Assembly: GCF_017068395.1 (NCBI RefSeq) | Contig: NZ_CP070619.1 | Location: 5,270,001 to 5,334,000, forward strand | Source of the DNA: Rhodococcus pseudokoreensis | GTDB taxonomy: Bacteria > Actinomycetota > Actinomycetes > Mycobacteriales > Mycobacteriaceae | Direction: 5' to 3' | Length of the DNA: 64,000 bases | Part shown: piece after piece, positions 35,950-44,466 of the stretch | How the letters are laid out: every line of letters starts with the position of its first letter | Position numbering within the stretch: position 1 is the first letter of the stretch | Notes under the pieces: model-generated | What the model was told of the DNA's origin: nothing | Database searches by the model: none | The model's input: only the letters and a program-made list of their open reading frames with translations | Program-made: the position numbers and the translations under genes

Positions 35950-37094
35950 AGGCCCAGGGATCGGGAGATGACGCTCTTCATCACTTCGCTGGTACCACCG
36001 AAGATTCGGGTGACCCGGGCGTCGGCGTAGAGCCGGGTGATCGGGTACTCGCGCATGTAGCCGTATCCGCCGTGCAGTTGCAGGCATCGATCGATCACCC
36101 GGGACTGCATCTCCGTGCAGAACAGCTTCACCTTCGCGGCGTCGGCCACCGACAGGGTGCCGTCGTCGAGGGCGACGAGCGCTCGGTCGACGAGGGCCTG
36201 CCCGGCTTCGAGTTCGGTCGCGCAGTCGGCGAGGACGAATTTGGTGTTCTGGAAGTCGGCGACCCGTTGCCCGAAGACCTTGCGGTCCTTGACGTAGTCG
36301 GAGCCGAGGTTCAGCGCGGCCGTCGCCGTGGCCTGTGCGTTCACGGCGATCGTCAGCCGCTCCTGGGGCAGGTTGCGGGCGAGCATCGAGAAGGCGGCGC
36401 CTTCCTCGCCCAGCAGGTTGCGGGCAGGGACCCGGACGTTGTCGAACAGCAGTTCGGCCGTGTCCTGGGCTTTGAGGCCGAGCTTGTCGAGGTTGCGGCC
36501 GCGGGTGAAACCGTGCATACCGGCCTCGACCACGAGCAGCGACAGCCCGTCACGCCGGTTGGCGACGTCGCGGTTCGTGCGGGCCACGACGATGATCAGG
36601 TCGGCGTTGATGCCGCCGGTGATGAACGTCTTGGCTCCGTTGAGGATCCAGTCGTCACCGTCTCGCACGGCGCTGGTTGCCATGCCGGCCAGATCCGATC
36701 CGGTGCCGGGTTCAGTCATCGCGATCGACGACACCAGGGTGCCGTCCGCGAATCCCGGGAACCACCTCGACTTCTGATCGGCGTCGGCGTATTCGAAGAA
36801 GTACGGAAGCACGGTGCTGAGGTGGACCTGCAGGCCGCCGAGTGTGGCTGCGGCGTATCCGATTTCCTCGATGACGATCGCGTTGAACAGGAAACTGTCG
36901 ATTCCGCCGCCGCCGAACTCCTCGGGTACCTGGAGGCCGTTGATCCCGATCTCGGCGGTCTTGGTGAACAGCTCGCGGGGGACGAGCCCGGCGGCCTCCC
37001 ACTCCCCGATGTGGGGCACGACCTCCTTGCCGATGAACTGCCTCACCGTATCCCGGAAGGCGTCGTGGTCGGAGTCGAAGATGTTGCGTTGCAT
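35946..37094 (-). CDS. Acyl-CoA dehydrogenase, block A
   Basis: The 382-residue flavoenzyme shows the family segments SIAMTEPGTGSDLAG (123-137), NGAKTFITGGINADLIIVVA and [28 protein letters not shown]. At the usual catalytic position, just before GT, it has Gly instead of Glu; instead Glu245 in NLPQERL sits where isovaleryl-CoA and long-chain dehydrogenases keep their base. This suggests a branched or otherwise substituted acyl-CoA. It is paralogous to the block C enzyme at 56833-57978. It is upstream of and coupled to the SDR gene and 63 bp downstream of a CoA-transferase gene. Confidence 0.92.
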   Translation of the reverse strand: MQRNIFDSDHDAFRDTVRQFIGKEVVPHIGEWEAAGLVPRELFTKTAEIGINGLQVPEEFGGGGIDSFLFNAIVIEEIGYAAATLGGLQVHLSTVLPYFFEYADADQKSRWFPGFADGTLVSSIAMTEPGTGSDLAGMATSAVRDGDDWILNGAKTFITGGINADLIIVVARTNRDVANRRDGLSLLVVEAGMHGFTRGRNLDKLGLKAQDTAELLFDNVRVPARNLLGEEGAAFSMLARNLPQERLTIAVNAQATATAALNLGSDYVKDRKVFGQRVADFQNTKFVLADCATELEAGQALVDRALVALDDGTLSVADAAKVKLFCTEMQSRVIDRCLQLHGGYGYMREYPITRLYADARVTRIFGGTSEVMKSVISRSLGL

Positions 37095-37157
37095 GGTTGT
37101 ACCAATCCTTTGCAGTGATCGAGCGGGCGCGCATCCAGGCGCCGCGAGTGCCGTGTT

Positions 37158-38342
37158 CTATCGGCAGTGGACGACGCCCGCGTCGGTGAGGGCGTCGATG
37201 GTGGAGGTGGCGTAGCCGAATTCGGTGAGCACTTCGGTGGTGTGCTGGCCCAGCGCGGGAGCGCCGGCGGACGAGAATCGGGGGACGCTGCCGAGGTGCC
37301 AGGGCGAGCCGAGCGTGGTGTGCTCGACGCCGTCCGGGTCGATGACGTCGATGAAGATGCCGGTTGCCTCGACATCGGGGTTCTTGCGGACCTCGCCGTA
37401 GGAGCTGATCCGGCCCGCGACCACGCCGTTCGGGGTCAGCAGTGCCATCGCGTCGTCGCTGGTCATCTCGGCGAACTCGGCTCGCAATGCGGTCAGGAGC
37501 GCCGGGCGGTGGTGGACCCGGCTTTCGTTGGTGGCGAATCGTGGGTCGGAGGCGAGTTCGGGTCGGCCGAGCAGGGTGCAGAGCCGGGCGAAATGTACCA
37601 CCGAATAGGCGGATACGACGATGGCGCCGTCCCGGGTGGGCATCACGTCCGCGGCGGGCGCCACGGTGGGCTGTCCGTTGCCCTTGCGCATCGGTTCGTT
37701 GCCGGTGAGCAGGTACTCGCCCCAGTTCGGTCCCTGCAGGTGCACGGCGACCTCGAGGAGGGAGGTCTCCACGGTGTCGCCGTCACCCGTGCGGAGGCGT
37801 CGGATGTACGCGCCGAGGATGGCCTGGGCGAACACGTGCCCGGCAGCGGCGTCGACGGCGGGGAAGCCGACACGCTGCGGCTCTCCGTCCGCCTCGCCGG
37901 TGACCCACATGATGCCGCTCTCGGCCTGCGCCGCGATGTCGAGTCCTGGACGGTACTTCGATGGTCCCTGCAAGCCGAATCCGCTCACGGTGGCGTAGAT
38001 GATGCTCGGATGCGCGGTGCGGACGTCCTCGGCTCCGAGTCCGAACGATTCCATCACTCCGGGGCGCAGGTTCTGCACGACGATGTCGGCCGACGCGATC
38101 AGATCCCGGGCGATCTGCTGTCCGCGCTCGTCTTTCAGGTCGAGTGCGATGCAGCGTTTGTTGCGGTTGTAGTTCCGCAGGATCGCTTCGCCGTAGGTGC
38201 CGATCAGTCGCGACGATTCGCCGTGCACCGGTTCGACTTTGATCACGTCGGCGCCGAGGTCCACCAGAATCTGGGTGGCCGCCGGGGCGGCGATGAACTG
38301 TCCGAAATCGACGACGCGAACGCCGTTCAACGGTCCGGTCAT
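37158..38342 (-). CDS. Family III CoA-transferase, block A
   Basis: This 394-residue CaiB/BaiF protein has RVVDFGQFIAAPAATQILVDLGADVIKVE at its start (split over 9-37), NKRCIALDLKDERG, and Asp135 in RPGLDIAAQAESG as the expected catalytic aspartate. It should activate the imported acid by taking CoA from a donor such as succinyl-CoA or acetyl-CoA. Its ATG overlaps the stop of the upstream MFS gene (ATGA), tying activation to import. It is clearly related to the enzymes at 44467-45684 and 54297-55523, less to the one at 181-1377. Confidence 0.9.
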   Translation of the reverse strand: MTGPLNGVRVVDFGQFIAAPAATQILVDLGADVIKVEPVHGESSRLIGTYGEAILRNYNRNKRCIALDLKDERGQQIARDLIASADIVVQNLRPGVMESFGLGAEDVRTAHPSIIYATVSGFGLQGPSKYRPGLDIAAQAESGIMWVTGEADGEPQRVGFPAVDAAAGHVFAQAILGAYIRRLRTGDGDTVETSLLEVAVHLQGPNWGEYLLTGNEPMRKGNGQPTVAPAADVMPTRDGAIVVSAYSVVHFARLCTLLGRPELASDPRFATNESRVHHRPALLTALRAEFAEMTSDDAMALLTPNGVVAGRISSYGEVRKNPDVEATGIFIDVIDPDGVEHTTLGSPWHLGSVPRFSSAGAPALGQHTTEVLTEFGYATSTIDALTDAGVVHCR

Positions 38343-39640
38343 GCTGCATTCTCCTTCGTTCGAGCGCTGAGCTTGGCGGCGTCGTGTTCGGGACGCACCA
38401 GGAAGGTGGCGGCGGCGCCGCCGAGGGTCATGAGGATTCCGGTCAGTGCGAAGCCGTGGCCGTAGCCGGTGATCTTGTCGGAGGCGTTGCCGACGAAATA
38501 GCCGAGTACGAGGGGCGCGAGCACCCCGGCCATGCTGTAGAACGCCACCAGGAATCCGAGGATCGGTCCGCGCTTGCTCGGGTGCACGATGTCGGCGATC
38601 GCGGTGAACGCAACCGCGTAGGCAGCGGTGTTGAGGGAGAACGCCAGCGTGATGAACACCATCTGCGGCAGGCCGGCGGACAACAGCGTGAATGCGACCA
38701 TCGAGACGCCGGCCGCGACGATCAGCCCGCCCGCCAGAAATCCCCGGGAGACCCTCCGGGACACGCCCCGGACGGTGAGCCAGTTCGACAGAAACCCGGC
38801 GCCGATCGCGCCTGCAGCGGCAAAAGCGTACGGCAGCATGATCAGCCGGCCTGCCGTGATCGTGTCGTACCCCAATCCGTCGGAGAGATAGACAGGGAGC
38901 CAGGCCACTTTCAACGTCGTCGACCAGTACGAGAAGAAGGTCAGGAGGGCGATGCCGACGACGGTTCCGGTGGTCAGCAGCGTTCGATACGACGCGTCGG
39001 CCAGTTCCACGGCGCCGTCGGCTGCGGCGGTGTGCGCGGGTGCATTCTTACCGAAGATCAACCAGACCACGGCCCAGGCCCCGCCCAGGACGATGAGAAC
39101 GCCGAACGCGGCGTGCCACGACCAGGTGACGATCACCCAGGTGAGGACCGGCGCTGCGAGGAGCGGCCCCACCGAGGCGCCCGCGGTCACGATCCCGCCC
39201 GGCAGGGCCCGCTTCTCCGGCGGGAACCAGGAGTGCACCGAGTGCGTGGCCAGCGCGTACGCCGGGCCCTCGGCGAAGCCGAGGACGATCCGGCAGGCGA
39301 GCAGGACGCCGAAGCTGACCGGTCCGAGCAGGGGCACCATCGTCACGATCCAGATCAGCATCAGCACTGCCAGCAGCCAGCGCACCCCGATACGTGAGGA
39401 GAGGGCGCCGAGCACGATCGCGCCGACGGCGAACAGCCAGAAGAAGGCGCTCTGGACGAGTCCGAACTGCTGCGGGGTGATGCCCAGATCCTTCTGGATG
39501 TGGAGGCCCGCGAAGCCGAGCACGGCCTTGTCGGCGAAGTTGAGTACCAGGAACGCAAACAGCAGTGTGGTGACGAGCCAGGCGCGCGACCGTGACGGCG
39601 GTGCGACGGCCGCGGTGTTCCGCGTGAGTGTTTCAGACAT
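38339..39640 (-). CDS. ACS-type MFS organic acid importer, block A
   Basis: The 433-residue, twelve-helix transporter begins TM1 with LNFADKAVLGFAG and has FFWLFAVGAIVLGALSSRIGVRWLLA, GFAEGPAYALATHSVHSWFPPEKRALPGGIV and VIVTWSWHAAFGVL. This pattern is shared with the importers at 43115 and 52746 and belongs to the anion:cation symporter (ACS) family, which includes aromatic and aliphatic carboxylate porters. It is cotranscribed with and overlaps the CoA-transferase gene. Substrate unknown. Confidence 0.86.
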   Translation of the reverse strand: MSETLTRNTAAVAPPSRSRAWLVTTLLFAFLVLNFADKAVLGFAGLHIQKDLGITPQQFGLVQSAFFWLFAVGAIVLGALSSRIGVRWLLAVLMLIWIVTMVPLLGPVSFGVLLACRIVLGFAEGPAYALATHSVHSWFPPEKRALPGGIVTAGASVGPLLAAPVLTWVIVTWSWHAAFGVLIVLGGAWAVVWLIFGKNAPAHTAAADGAVELADASYRTLLTTGTVVGIALLTFFSYWSTTLKVAWLPVYLSDGLGYDTITAGRLIMLPYAFAAAGAIGAGFLSNWLTVRGVSRRVSRGFLAGGLIVAAGVSMVAFTLLSAGLPQMVFITLAFSLNTAAYAVAFTAIADIVHPSKRGPILGFLVAFYSMAGVLAPLVLGYFVGNASDKITGYGHGFALTGILMTLGGAAATFLVRPEHDAAKLSARTKENAA

Positions 39641-39682
39641 GGGCGGGCTCCGAACGGGCGAGGTGGACAGGGTGGCGTCGGG

Positions 39683-40477
39683 TCAGCGGCCGGTGAACGA
39701 CGGCACGCGTTTGTTCAGAAATGCGTCGGCGGCCTCGCGCGCGTCGCCGGAGTGGAAGCACTGCACCATTCGGTCCACCTCGGCGAGCAGATAATCGCTC
39801 AGCGATGTGGTGGACGCCTGGAGCAGGTTCTGCTTCATCGCCCGCAGAGCGAGGGGAGCCGACGACGCGAGCCGGTGGGCCAGGTCCCGGGCTTCCGCGT
39901 GCAGCGACTCCGTGCCGGTCACCGTGGTGACCAACCCGAGATCCAGTGCGTCCTGTGCCGTGAGTTTGCCTGGCGTCAAGAACAATTCGCGGGCCTTGGC
40001 CCCACCGAGCAGCTTGGTGATCAGCCAGATACCGCCGAGATCACCGGAGAGGGCGGCGTTCACGAAGGCCGTGTTGAACACGGCACGATCGGAGGCGATC
40101 CGGAAGTCGGCGGCGGCCGCAAGCGACAACCCTGCTCCGGCGCAGGCGCCGTCGATCGCCGCGATGGTCACCTGCGGTAGATGGTGGAACCGGTGCAGGG
40201 TGGAGCTGACCTGCCGCAGTCGCGCGGTGTCGGCAGCGATCGAGTCGCCGCGCAAGGTGCGGGCACCGGCGGGCGCGGCCAGATCGGCGCCGACGCTGAA
40301 GTCCGTGCCCTGCCCCGCCAGGATCACCACGCGTACGTCGGGTGCGCAGGACAGGTCGGTGATCGCGGAGCCGAGTTCGTCGAAGACGTTGTGGGACACA
40401 GCGTTGCGCCGACCGGGGTTGTCGATCACCACGTGTGCGACGGCATCGTCGACGGTGACGTGGACACAACCGGTCAT
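39683..40477 (-). CDS. Enoyl-CoA hydratase/isomerase, block A
   Basis: The 264-residue crotonase has the first oxyanion-hole segment GQGTDFSVGADLA, the second in IAAIDGACAGAGLSLAAAADFRIAS and the typical C-terminal LALRAMKQNL helix. In the catalytic glutamate region it reads FVNAALSGDLGGIWLITKLLGG, so the canonical glutamates are replaced by Ser/Asp; the precise reaction (hydration, isomerisation or other) is therefore uncertain. It is the first gene of the block A operon downstream of the promoter at 40524-40552. Confidence 0.88.
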   Translation of the reverse strand: MTGCVHVTVDDAVAHVVIDNPGRRNAVSHNVFDELGSAITDLSCAPDVRVVILAGQGTDFSVGADLAAPAGARTLRGDSIAADTARLRQVSSTLHRFHHLPQVTIAAIDGACAGAGLSLAAAADFRIASDRAVFNTAFVNAALSGDLGGIWLITKLLGGAKARELFLTPGKLTAQDALDLGLVTTVTGTESLHAEARDLAHRLASSAPLALRAMKQNLLQASTTSLSDYLLAEVDRMVQCFHSGDAREAADAFLNKRVPSFTGR

Positions 40478-40523
40478 GAAGTCCTCCTCGAATGGGTTGC
40501 GCCTGTGAGGTGGCGCACTTCCA

Positions 40524-40552
40524 TTGAAGGTGTGAGGAATGACTACGTCAAA
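40524..40552 (-). promoter_or_regulatory. Putative promoter of the block A operon
   Basis: On the minus strand TTGACG (40552-40547), a 17-bp spacer and TTCAAT (40529-40524) lie about 47 bp before the crotonase start. Just upstream, CACTC-N5-GGGTG (around 40561-40575) is an imperfect dyad suited to a LysR protein. Confidence 0.5.
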
Positions 40553-40584
40553 GTCCAGAAATCACCCGAATTGAGTGTAATTGC

Positions 40585-41598
40585 CTATAGGTTGGGGCGG
40601 ACCTCGGTGTCGACGCGGCTGCGATCGCGGATTCGGTGATCGGCCGCCAGCGCCGCCATCGCGGCCGCCTCCACCAACGAGTGACCCTCGCTCCGGTGGC
40701 CGGCAATGGCACGGACCCAGGCACGGAGGGACCGCTTGGAGTAATTCAGGAACTCGGTGGTCGCCGGGGTGATTCGGCCCTCCCGATACACCACTTCGAG
40801 GGGGCGGGCGAGCCCCGGCACCAGTTCGCGCACGACCCCGCCGCGGTGTCGCGCGTCGAGGCCGATTCGCAGCGGGACGATGGCCGCTCCGCCCCCGGCC
40901 AGCACGATCGGCAGGACGGCCCCGCGCTGGGGTACTTCCACCACGATGCGCGGTTCGACTCCGTGTGCACGCAGTGACTTCTCGATGTAATCGCGGGTCG
41001 CGGTGCCGTGTTCACCCATCACGAATGGAACCTGGGACAGGGACTCGATCGGAACGAGGTCCGGCCAGTACGCCTCCGTTCCGGGTGGGCAGACCAGGAC
41101 GAACTTCTGCTCGACCAGATGCTCGCTGATCAGATCCTCGCCCGGCGGTGGCGACGCGAGGAACCCGACCTCGCAGGAGCCGGATCGGACGAGGGTGACC
41201 ACGTCCGAAGCGTCGTCGCGCTCCTCGATGTGGAACCGGACGTCGGGGAAACGCGTGCGAAACCTCGCCACCCACACCGACAGCGGGTCCATCGACATGT
41301 CCGACAGGGTGGCGATGTCGACCCGTCCGCCGCGCACCTGCCCGACGCTTCGGACGGCGTTCTCCGCGGCCTCCGTCTCCCGCAGGATCATGCGAGCCGG
41401 TCCGATCAGCGCCTCCCCGGCGGGAGCGAGGACGAGGCCGCGACCCACTCGGTGGAACAGTTCGGTGCCCAGATCCTTCTCGAGTTTGCGCACCGCCTGA
41501 GACAGCGACGGCTGTGCAACCCGCAGTGCCGCCGCTGCACGGTTGACGCCGCCGTGATCGACCACGGCGAGGAAATACTCCATCTGACGCAGGTCCAT
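40585..41598 (-). CDS. LysR-type regulator, block A
   Basis: The 337-residue regulator opens with DLRQMEYFLAVVDHGGVNRAAAALRVAQPSLSQAVRKLEKDLG (split over 2-43), a LysR winged HTH, followed by an effector-binding domain (VDIATLSDMSMDPL). It is a clear paralogue of the block B regulator at 46927-47916, whose start is nearly the same. It is encoded upstream of the block A operon on the same strand, separated by a 107-bp gap with its own promoter. It likely controls the block A genes. Confidence 0.88.
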   Translation of the reverse strand: MDLRQMEYFLAVVDHGGVNRAAAALRVAQPSLSQAVRKLEKDLGTELFHRVGRGLVLAPAGEALIGPARMILRETEAAENAVRSVGQVRGGRVDIATLSDMSMDPLSVWVARFRTRFPDVRFHIEERDDASDVVTLVRSGSCEVGFLASPPPGEDLISEHLVEQKFVLVCPPGTEAYWPDLVPIESLSQVPFVMGEHGTATRDYIEKSLRAHGVEPRIVVEVPQRGAVLPIVLAGGGAAIVPLRIGLDARHRGGVVRELVPGLARPLEVVYREGRITPATTEFLNYSKRSLRAWVRAIAGHRSEGHSLVEAAAMAALAADHRIRDRSRVDTEVRPNL

Positions 41599-41662
41599 GA
41601 AGCAAAGCTAGCGGCCTGCCGCGGACGAGGAGGCCGGACCTGGGTTGGAACCCCGCGGGTTG

Positions 41663-41974
41663 CTACGCGTGCAGCATCCCGGCGACGGAGACTCCGGCCG
41701 CGAGGAGGGCGGTGAACGCCACGACGGCCGCGGTGCGCAGCAGCGTGGGCCAGGTGTCGTTCGTCGAGGTCTCCCGTGCGGTGCCCTTCGGGAAATGGCG
41801 GATGCCGAGATAGCCGACGATCGTGCTGTTGACGACGGCGCCGAGCGCGAGCATCGGTGCGCCCAGGCGGTACGCCGCGAACCCGATCGCCGCGGACGCC
41901 GCGAGCGCCGACAGGCCGGTGCGCTGCCAGGCCAGTGCGGTGCGCTGTGGTTGGAGACCGGGGTCGTGCGTCAT
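41663..41974 (-). CDS. DUF202 small membrane protein
   Basis: The 103-residue protein has the DUF202 signature QRTALAWQRTGLSALAASAAIGFAAYRLG near its start and two further hydrophobic segments (about 48-65 and 80-100). It begins at ATG 41974, overlapping the stop of the upstream DUF202 gene (ATGA). Family members are inner-membrane proteins of unknown function. The pair is divergent from a marR gene. Confidence 0.78.
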   Translation of the reverse strand: MTHDPGLQPQRTALAWQRTGLSALAASAAIGFAAYRLGAPMLALGAVVNSTIVGYLGIRHFPKGTARETSTNDTWPTLLRTAAVVAFTALLAAGVSVAGMLHA

Positions 41975-42366
41975 CGCGAGTTGACGGTGGTGACGACGGC
42001 GAACACTGCCAATCCGATCGAGAGGACGACAAGTCCTCCCGCCAGCCAGGCGAGGGGGATCGGTGCGGGGAGGGGCTGCTGTAGTCGCAGGGCTCGCTCG
42101 TTGCGCTTCCACGACCACAGGGCGACGGCCGCGAGAACCCCGCCGGTGCCGCACGCGAGGATCGCGACCAGATGGACGACCAGGTCGGCGCCGGTCACGC
42201 TGGCCAAGGTGGTGAGGGTGACGCCGCCGGCGACCAGTGCCAGGGCAGTGCGCACCCAGGCCAGTGCGGTGCGTTCGTTGGCCAGCGAGAATCGGACATC
42301 CGGTTCTTCGCCCACGGAGTAGACGGCGACCGGACGGCGCTGGGGAAGGTCTACGTCACTGTTCAT
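41971..42366 (-). CDS. DUF202 membrane protein (YidH-like)
   Basis: The 131-residue protein has a cytoplasmic N-terminus, the family motif NERTALAWVRTALALVAGGV (about 31-50), and three hydrophobic segments. The ATG at 42366 has AGGGA six bases upstream; the frame is open to 42417 but that would overlap the probable MarR operator region. It is translationally coupled to a second, shorter DUF202 protein. Function unknown; regulation by the divergent MarR protein is likely. Confidence 0.78.
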   Translation of the reverse strand: MNSDVDLPQRRPVAVYSVGEEPDVRFSLANERTALAWVRTALALVAGGVTLTTLASVTGADLVVHLVAILACGTGGVLAAVALWSWKRNERALRLQQPLPAPIPLAWLAGGLVVLSIGLAVFAVVTTVNSR

Positions 42367-42424
42367 GAGTGTTCCCTGCAGGTTGGGGTCGGTGTCGATG
42401 AGATAATGATCTGACACCAGATAG

Positions 42425-42437
42425 TTCTGTAACAGAA
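42425..42437. promoter_or_regulatory. Candidate MarR operator
   Basis: TTCTGTAACAGAA is a perfect 13-bp palindrome located 12 bp before the marR start and 58 bp before the DUF202 start. Its position between divergent genes suggests MarR autoregulation and control of the DUF202 pair. Confidence 0.55.
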
Positions 42438-42449
42438 GTAGGTTAACGG

Positions 42450-42977
42450 ATGGACGACAGTCGAGCGATTCCGCTCTCCGCCGGAGCGGCCGGGAGCGGG
42501 GAGGGATGGGCCCTCACCGAGGTCATCACCCGCTTGCGGAGGGCCTTGCGGTCGAGCGTCCGGGAGGAGTTCGCCTGGGAGTCGTTGCCGATGGCGCAGG
42601 TCGAGTTCCTCCAGCGACTCTCCTCCGAATCAGGTTTGCGGATCGTCGAATTGGCACGCAAGCACCGAATGGCCACCAACACCGTCAGCACCCTCGTGCA
42701 GCAGATGGTCGAGACCGGTCTCGTTGTTCGCTCACCCGATCCCCGGGATCGCCGGGCCGTGCAGGTGGAACTGACCGACGCAGGCCGCGAACGCCTCGAC
42801 GCGTGGATGCGGGCGAACGAGCGCCGCATCTCTTCTGCGTTCGGGCGCCTCGATGCGGACCACCGTACTGCGATCGGCGCCGCATTACCGGCTCTCGCGG
42901 CGCTGGCGGAACTCCTCGACACCGAAGAAACACAGGCGCCGGACCCGAAGGGACGCGACCGTGACCTGCGGATATAG
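42450..42977 (+). CDS. MarR-family regulator
   Basis: The 175-residue protein has a MarR winged-helix domain: PMAQVEFLQRLSSESGLRIVELARKHRMATNTVSTLVQQMVETGLVVRSPDPRDRRAVQVELTDAG, with the beta-wing motif DPRDRRAVQVELT at about residues 97-109. The gene is divergent from two DUF202 genes and 137 bp ahead of the block B importer gene. A 13-bp palindrome just before the start is its probable binding site. Effector unknown. Confidence 0.87.
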   Translation: MDDSRAIPLSAGAAGSGEGWALTEVITRLRRALRSSVREEFAWESLPMAQVEFLQRLSSESGLRIVELARKHRMATNTVSTLVQQMVETGLVVRSPDPRDRRAVQVELTDAGRERLDAWMRANERRISSAFGRLDADHRTAIGAALPALAALAELLDTEETQAPDPKGRDRDLRI

Positions 42978-43114
42978 GTAAATCCGTACGGTCCGACCGC
43001 GTTCTGCTGGTTGATCGGCACCGGGCGAACCGGTCTGATGAGGGCATGCACCCTGTGGTTCCAGTCACTACCGGTGGTGCCCCTCAATCAGCCGAGACAT
43101 TCCCGGAGGTCGTC

Positions 43115-44461
43115 ATGGTGACTACGCAGTCCCGAGAACGCGGCATCGGGCAGCGCCCCAAGGGGGCCGTCGATCGGCGCGCCTGGGGCATCGTCCTCTT
43201 CCTGTTCCTCTTCTTCACTCTGAATTTCGCCGACAAGGCGGCAGTGGGATTGGCCAGCAAGCCGATTCGTGCCGATCTAGGTCTCACGGCCAGTCAGTAC
43301 GGGTTGCTCAGCAGTGCCTTCTTCTGGCTCTTCGCGATCGGCGCGGTCACGCTCTCCGCCGTTCTGCGGAAGATCTCGTACACGTGGGGCGCCGCCCTGT
43401 TGATGGTGACGTGGATCGTGAGCATGGCCCCGCTGACGATTCCGACCTCGTTCGGAGTTCTCATCGCCTGCCGAATTGCGCTGGGGTTCTTCGAAGGACC
43501 CGCGCATGCGCTGTGCCAGTCGATCGTCGCCGATCGATTCGCCCCGGACAAGCGCGCGACGGCCGGCGCCGTCGTCAACGCCGGTTCCTCGGTCGGCCCG
43601 CTGATCGCCGCACCCACGTTGACATGGGTGATCCTCACGTGGTCGTGGCACGCCGCCTTCGCCGTCCTCGTGGTGACCGGTGTGTTGTGGCTGATCGGCT
43701 GGCTCTGGTACTCGGACCGGTTGCCGTTCCGCAAGCCCGAGCCGAAGACCGGCGACGGCACGAAGGTCGACGACCCGAACGGTGACATCGTGGTGCCCTT
43801 CCACCGCCTGCTGATGCTGCGAAGCTTCTGGGGACTGGTGTTGCTGTCGTTCGCCGGGTACCTGATCTCCTCGCTGAAGGTGTCCTGGTTGCCCGCCTAC
43901 ATGAACGAAGGGCTCGGATACTCCGCGAGCACCGTAGGAACGCTGGTGACGATTCCGTACGTCGTCGCGGTCGTGTTCCTGCTGAGCGCGGGCATGCTGT
44001 CGGGCCGGTTGCTGCGGGCAGGCCGCTCGTCGCGGGTGGCCCGCGGCTACCTCACTGGCGCGTTCCTGTTGTTCGGCGGTCTCTCCATGATCATCTTCAG
44101 TCAACTCGAGCCCGGACCGGTGCAGTTGGTGTTCGTGGTCTGCGCGTTCGCGGTCAACAGTGTGGCCTTCTCGGTGGCCTTCGCCGGCGCGTCGGACTTT
44201 CTCCCCGCACACCAGCGGGTGGCGTTCTTCGGGTGCATCATCGCTGCGTACAGCGTCGCGGGGATCGTCGCGCCCTATGCGCTGGGGCTCATCGTCGAAC
44301 ACGCGGCCACCGCCGCGGCCGGATATTCGACCGGCTTCATGTTCGTCGGCGCCGTGGTGTGCGTCCTCGGCGTCATCGGTGGCGTGATGCTGAATCCGGA
44401 GAAGGCCCGCACCCAACTCGAGCGCATGACGGCCGAGTACGCGAGCAAGGAAGGACGGTGA
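43115..44461 (+). CDS. ACS-type MFS organic acid importer, block B
   Basis: The 448-residue transporter has TM1 LNFADKAAVGLAS, FFWLFAIGAVTLSAVLRKI, GFFEGPAHALCQSIVADRFAPDKRATAG and VILTWSWHAAFAVL, the same pattern as the block A importer. The ATG at 43115 has GGAGG five bases upstream; an in-frame ATG at 43046 would add 23 residues without a good ribosome site. Its stop overlaps or abuts the next start (GTGA), coupling import to CoA transfer as in block A. Confidence 0.86.
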   Translation: MVTTQSRERGIGQRPKGAVDRRAWGIVLFLFLFFTLNFADKAAVGLASKPIRADLGLTASQYGLLSSAFFWLFAIGAVTLSAVLRKISYTWGAALLMVTWIVSMAPLTIPTSFGVLIACRIALGFFEGPAHALCQSIVADRFAPDKRATAGAVVNAGSSVGPLIAAPTLTWVILTWSWHAAFAVLVVTGVLWLIGWLWYSDRLPFRKPEPKTGDGTKVDDPNGDIVVPFHRLLMLRSFWGLVLLSFAGYLISSLKVSWLPAYMNEGLGYSASTVGTLVTIPYVVAVVFLLSAGMLSGRLLRAGRSSRVARGYLTGAFLLFGGLSMIIFSQLEPGPVQLVFVVCAFAVNSVAFSVAFAGASDFLPAHQRVAFFGCIIAAYSVAGIVAPYALGLIVEHAATAAAGYSTGFMFVGAVVCVLGVIGGVMLNPEKARTQLERMTAEYASKEGR

Positions 44462-44466
44462 GTGTG

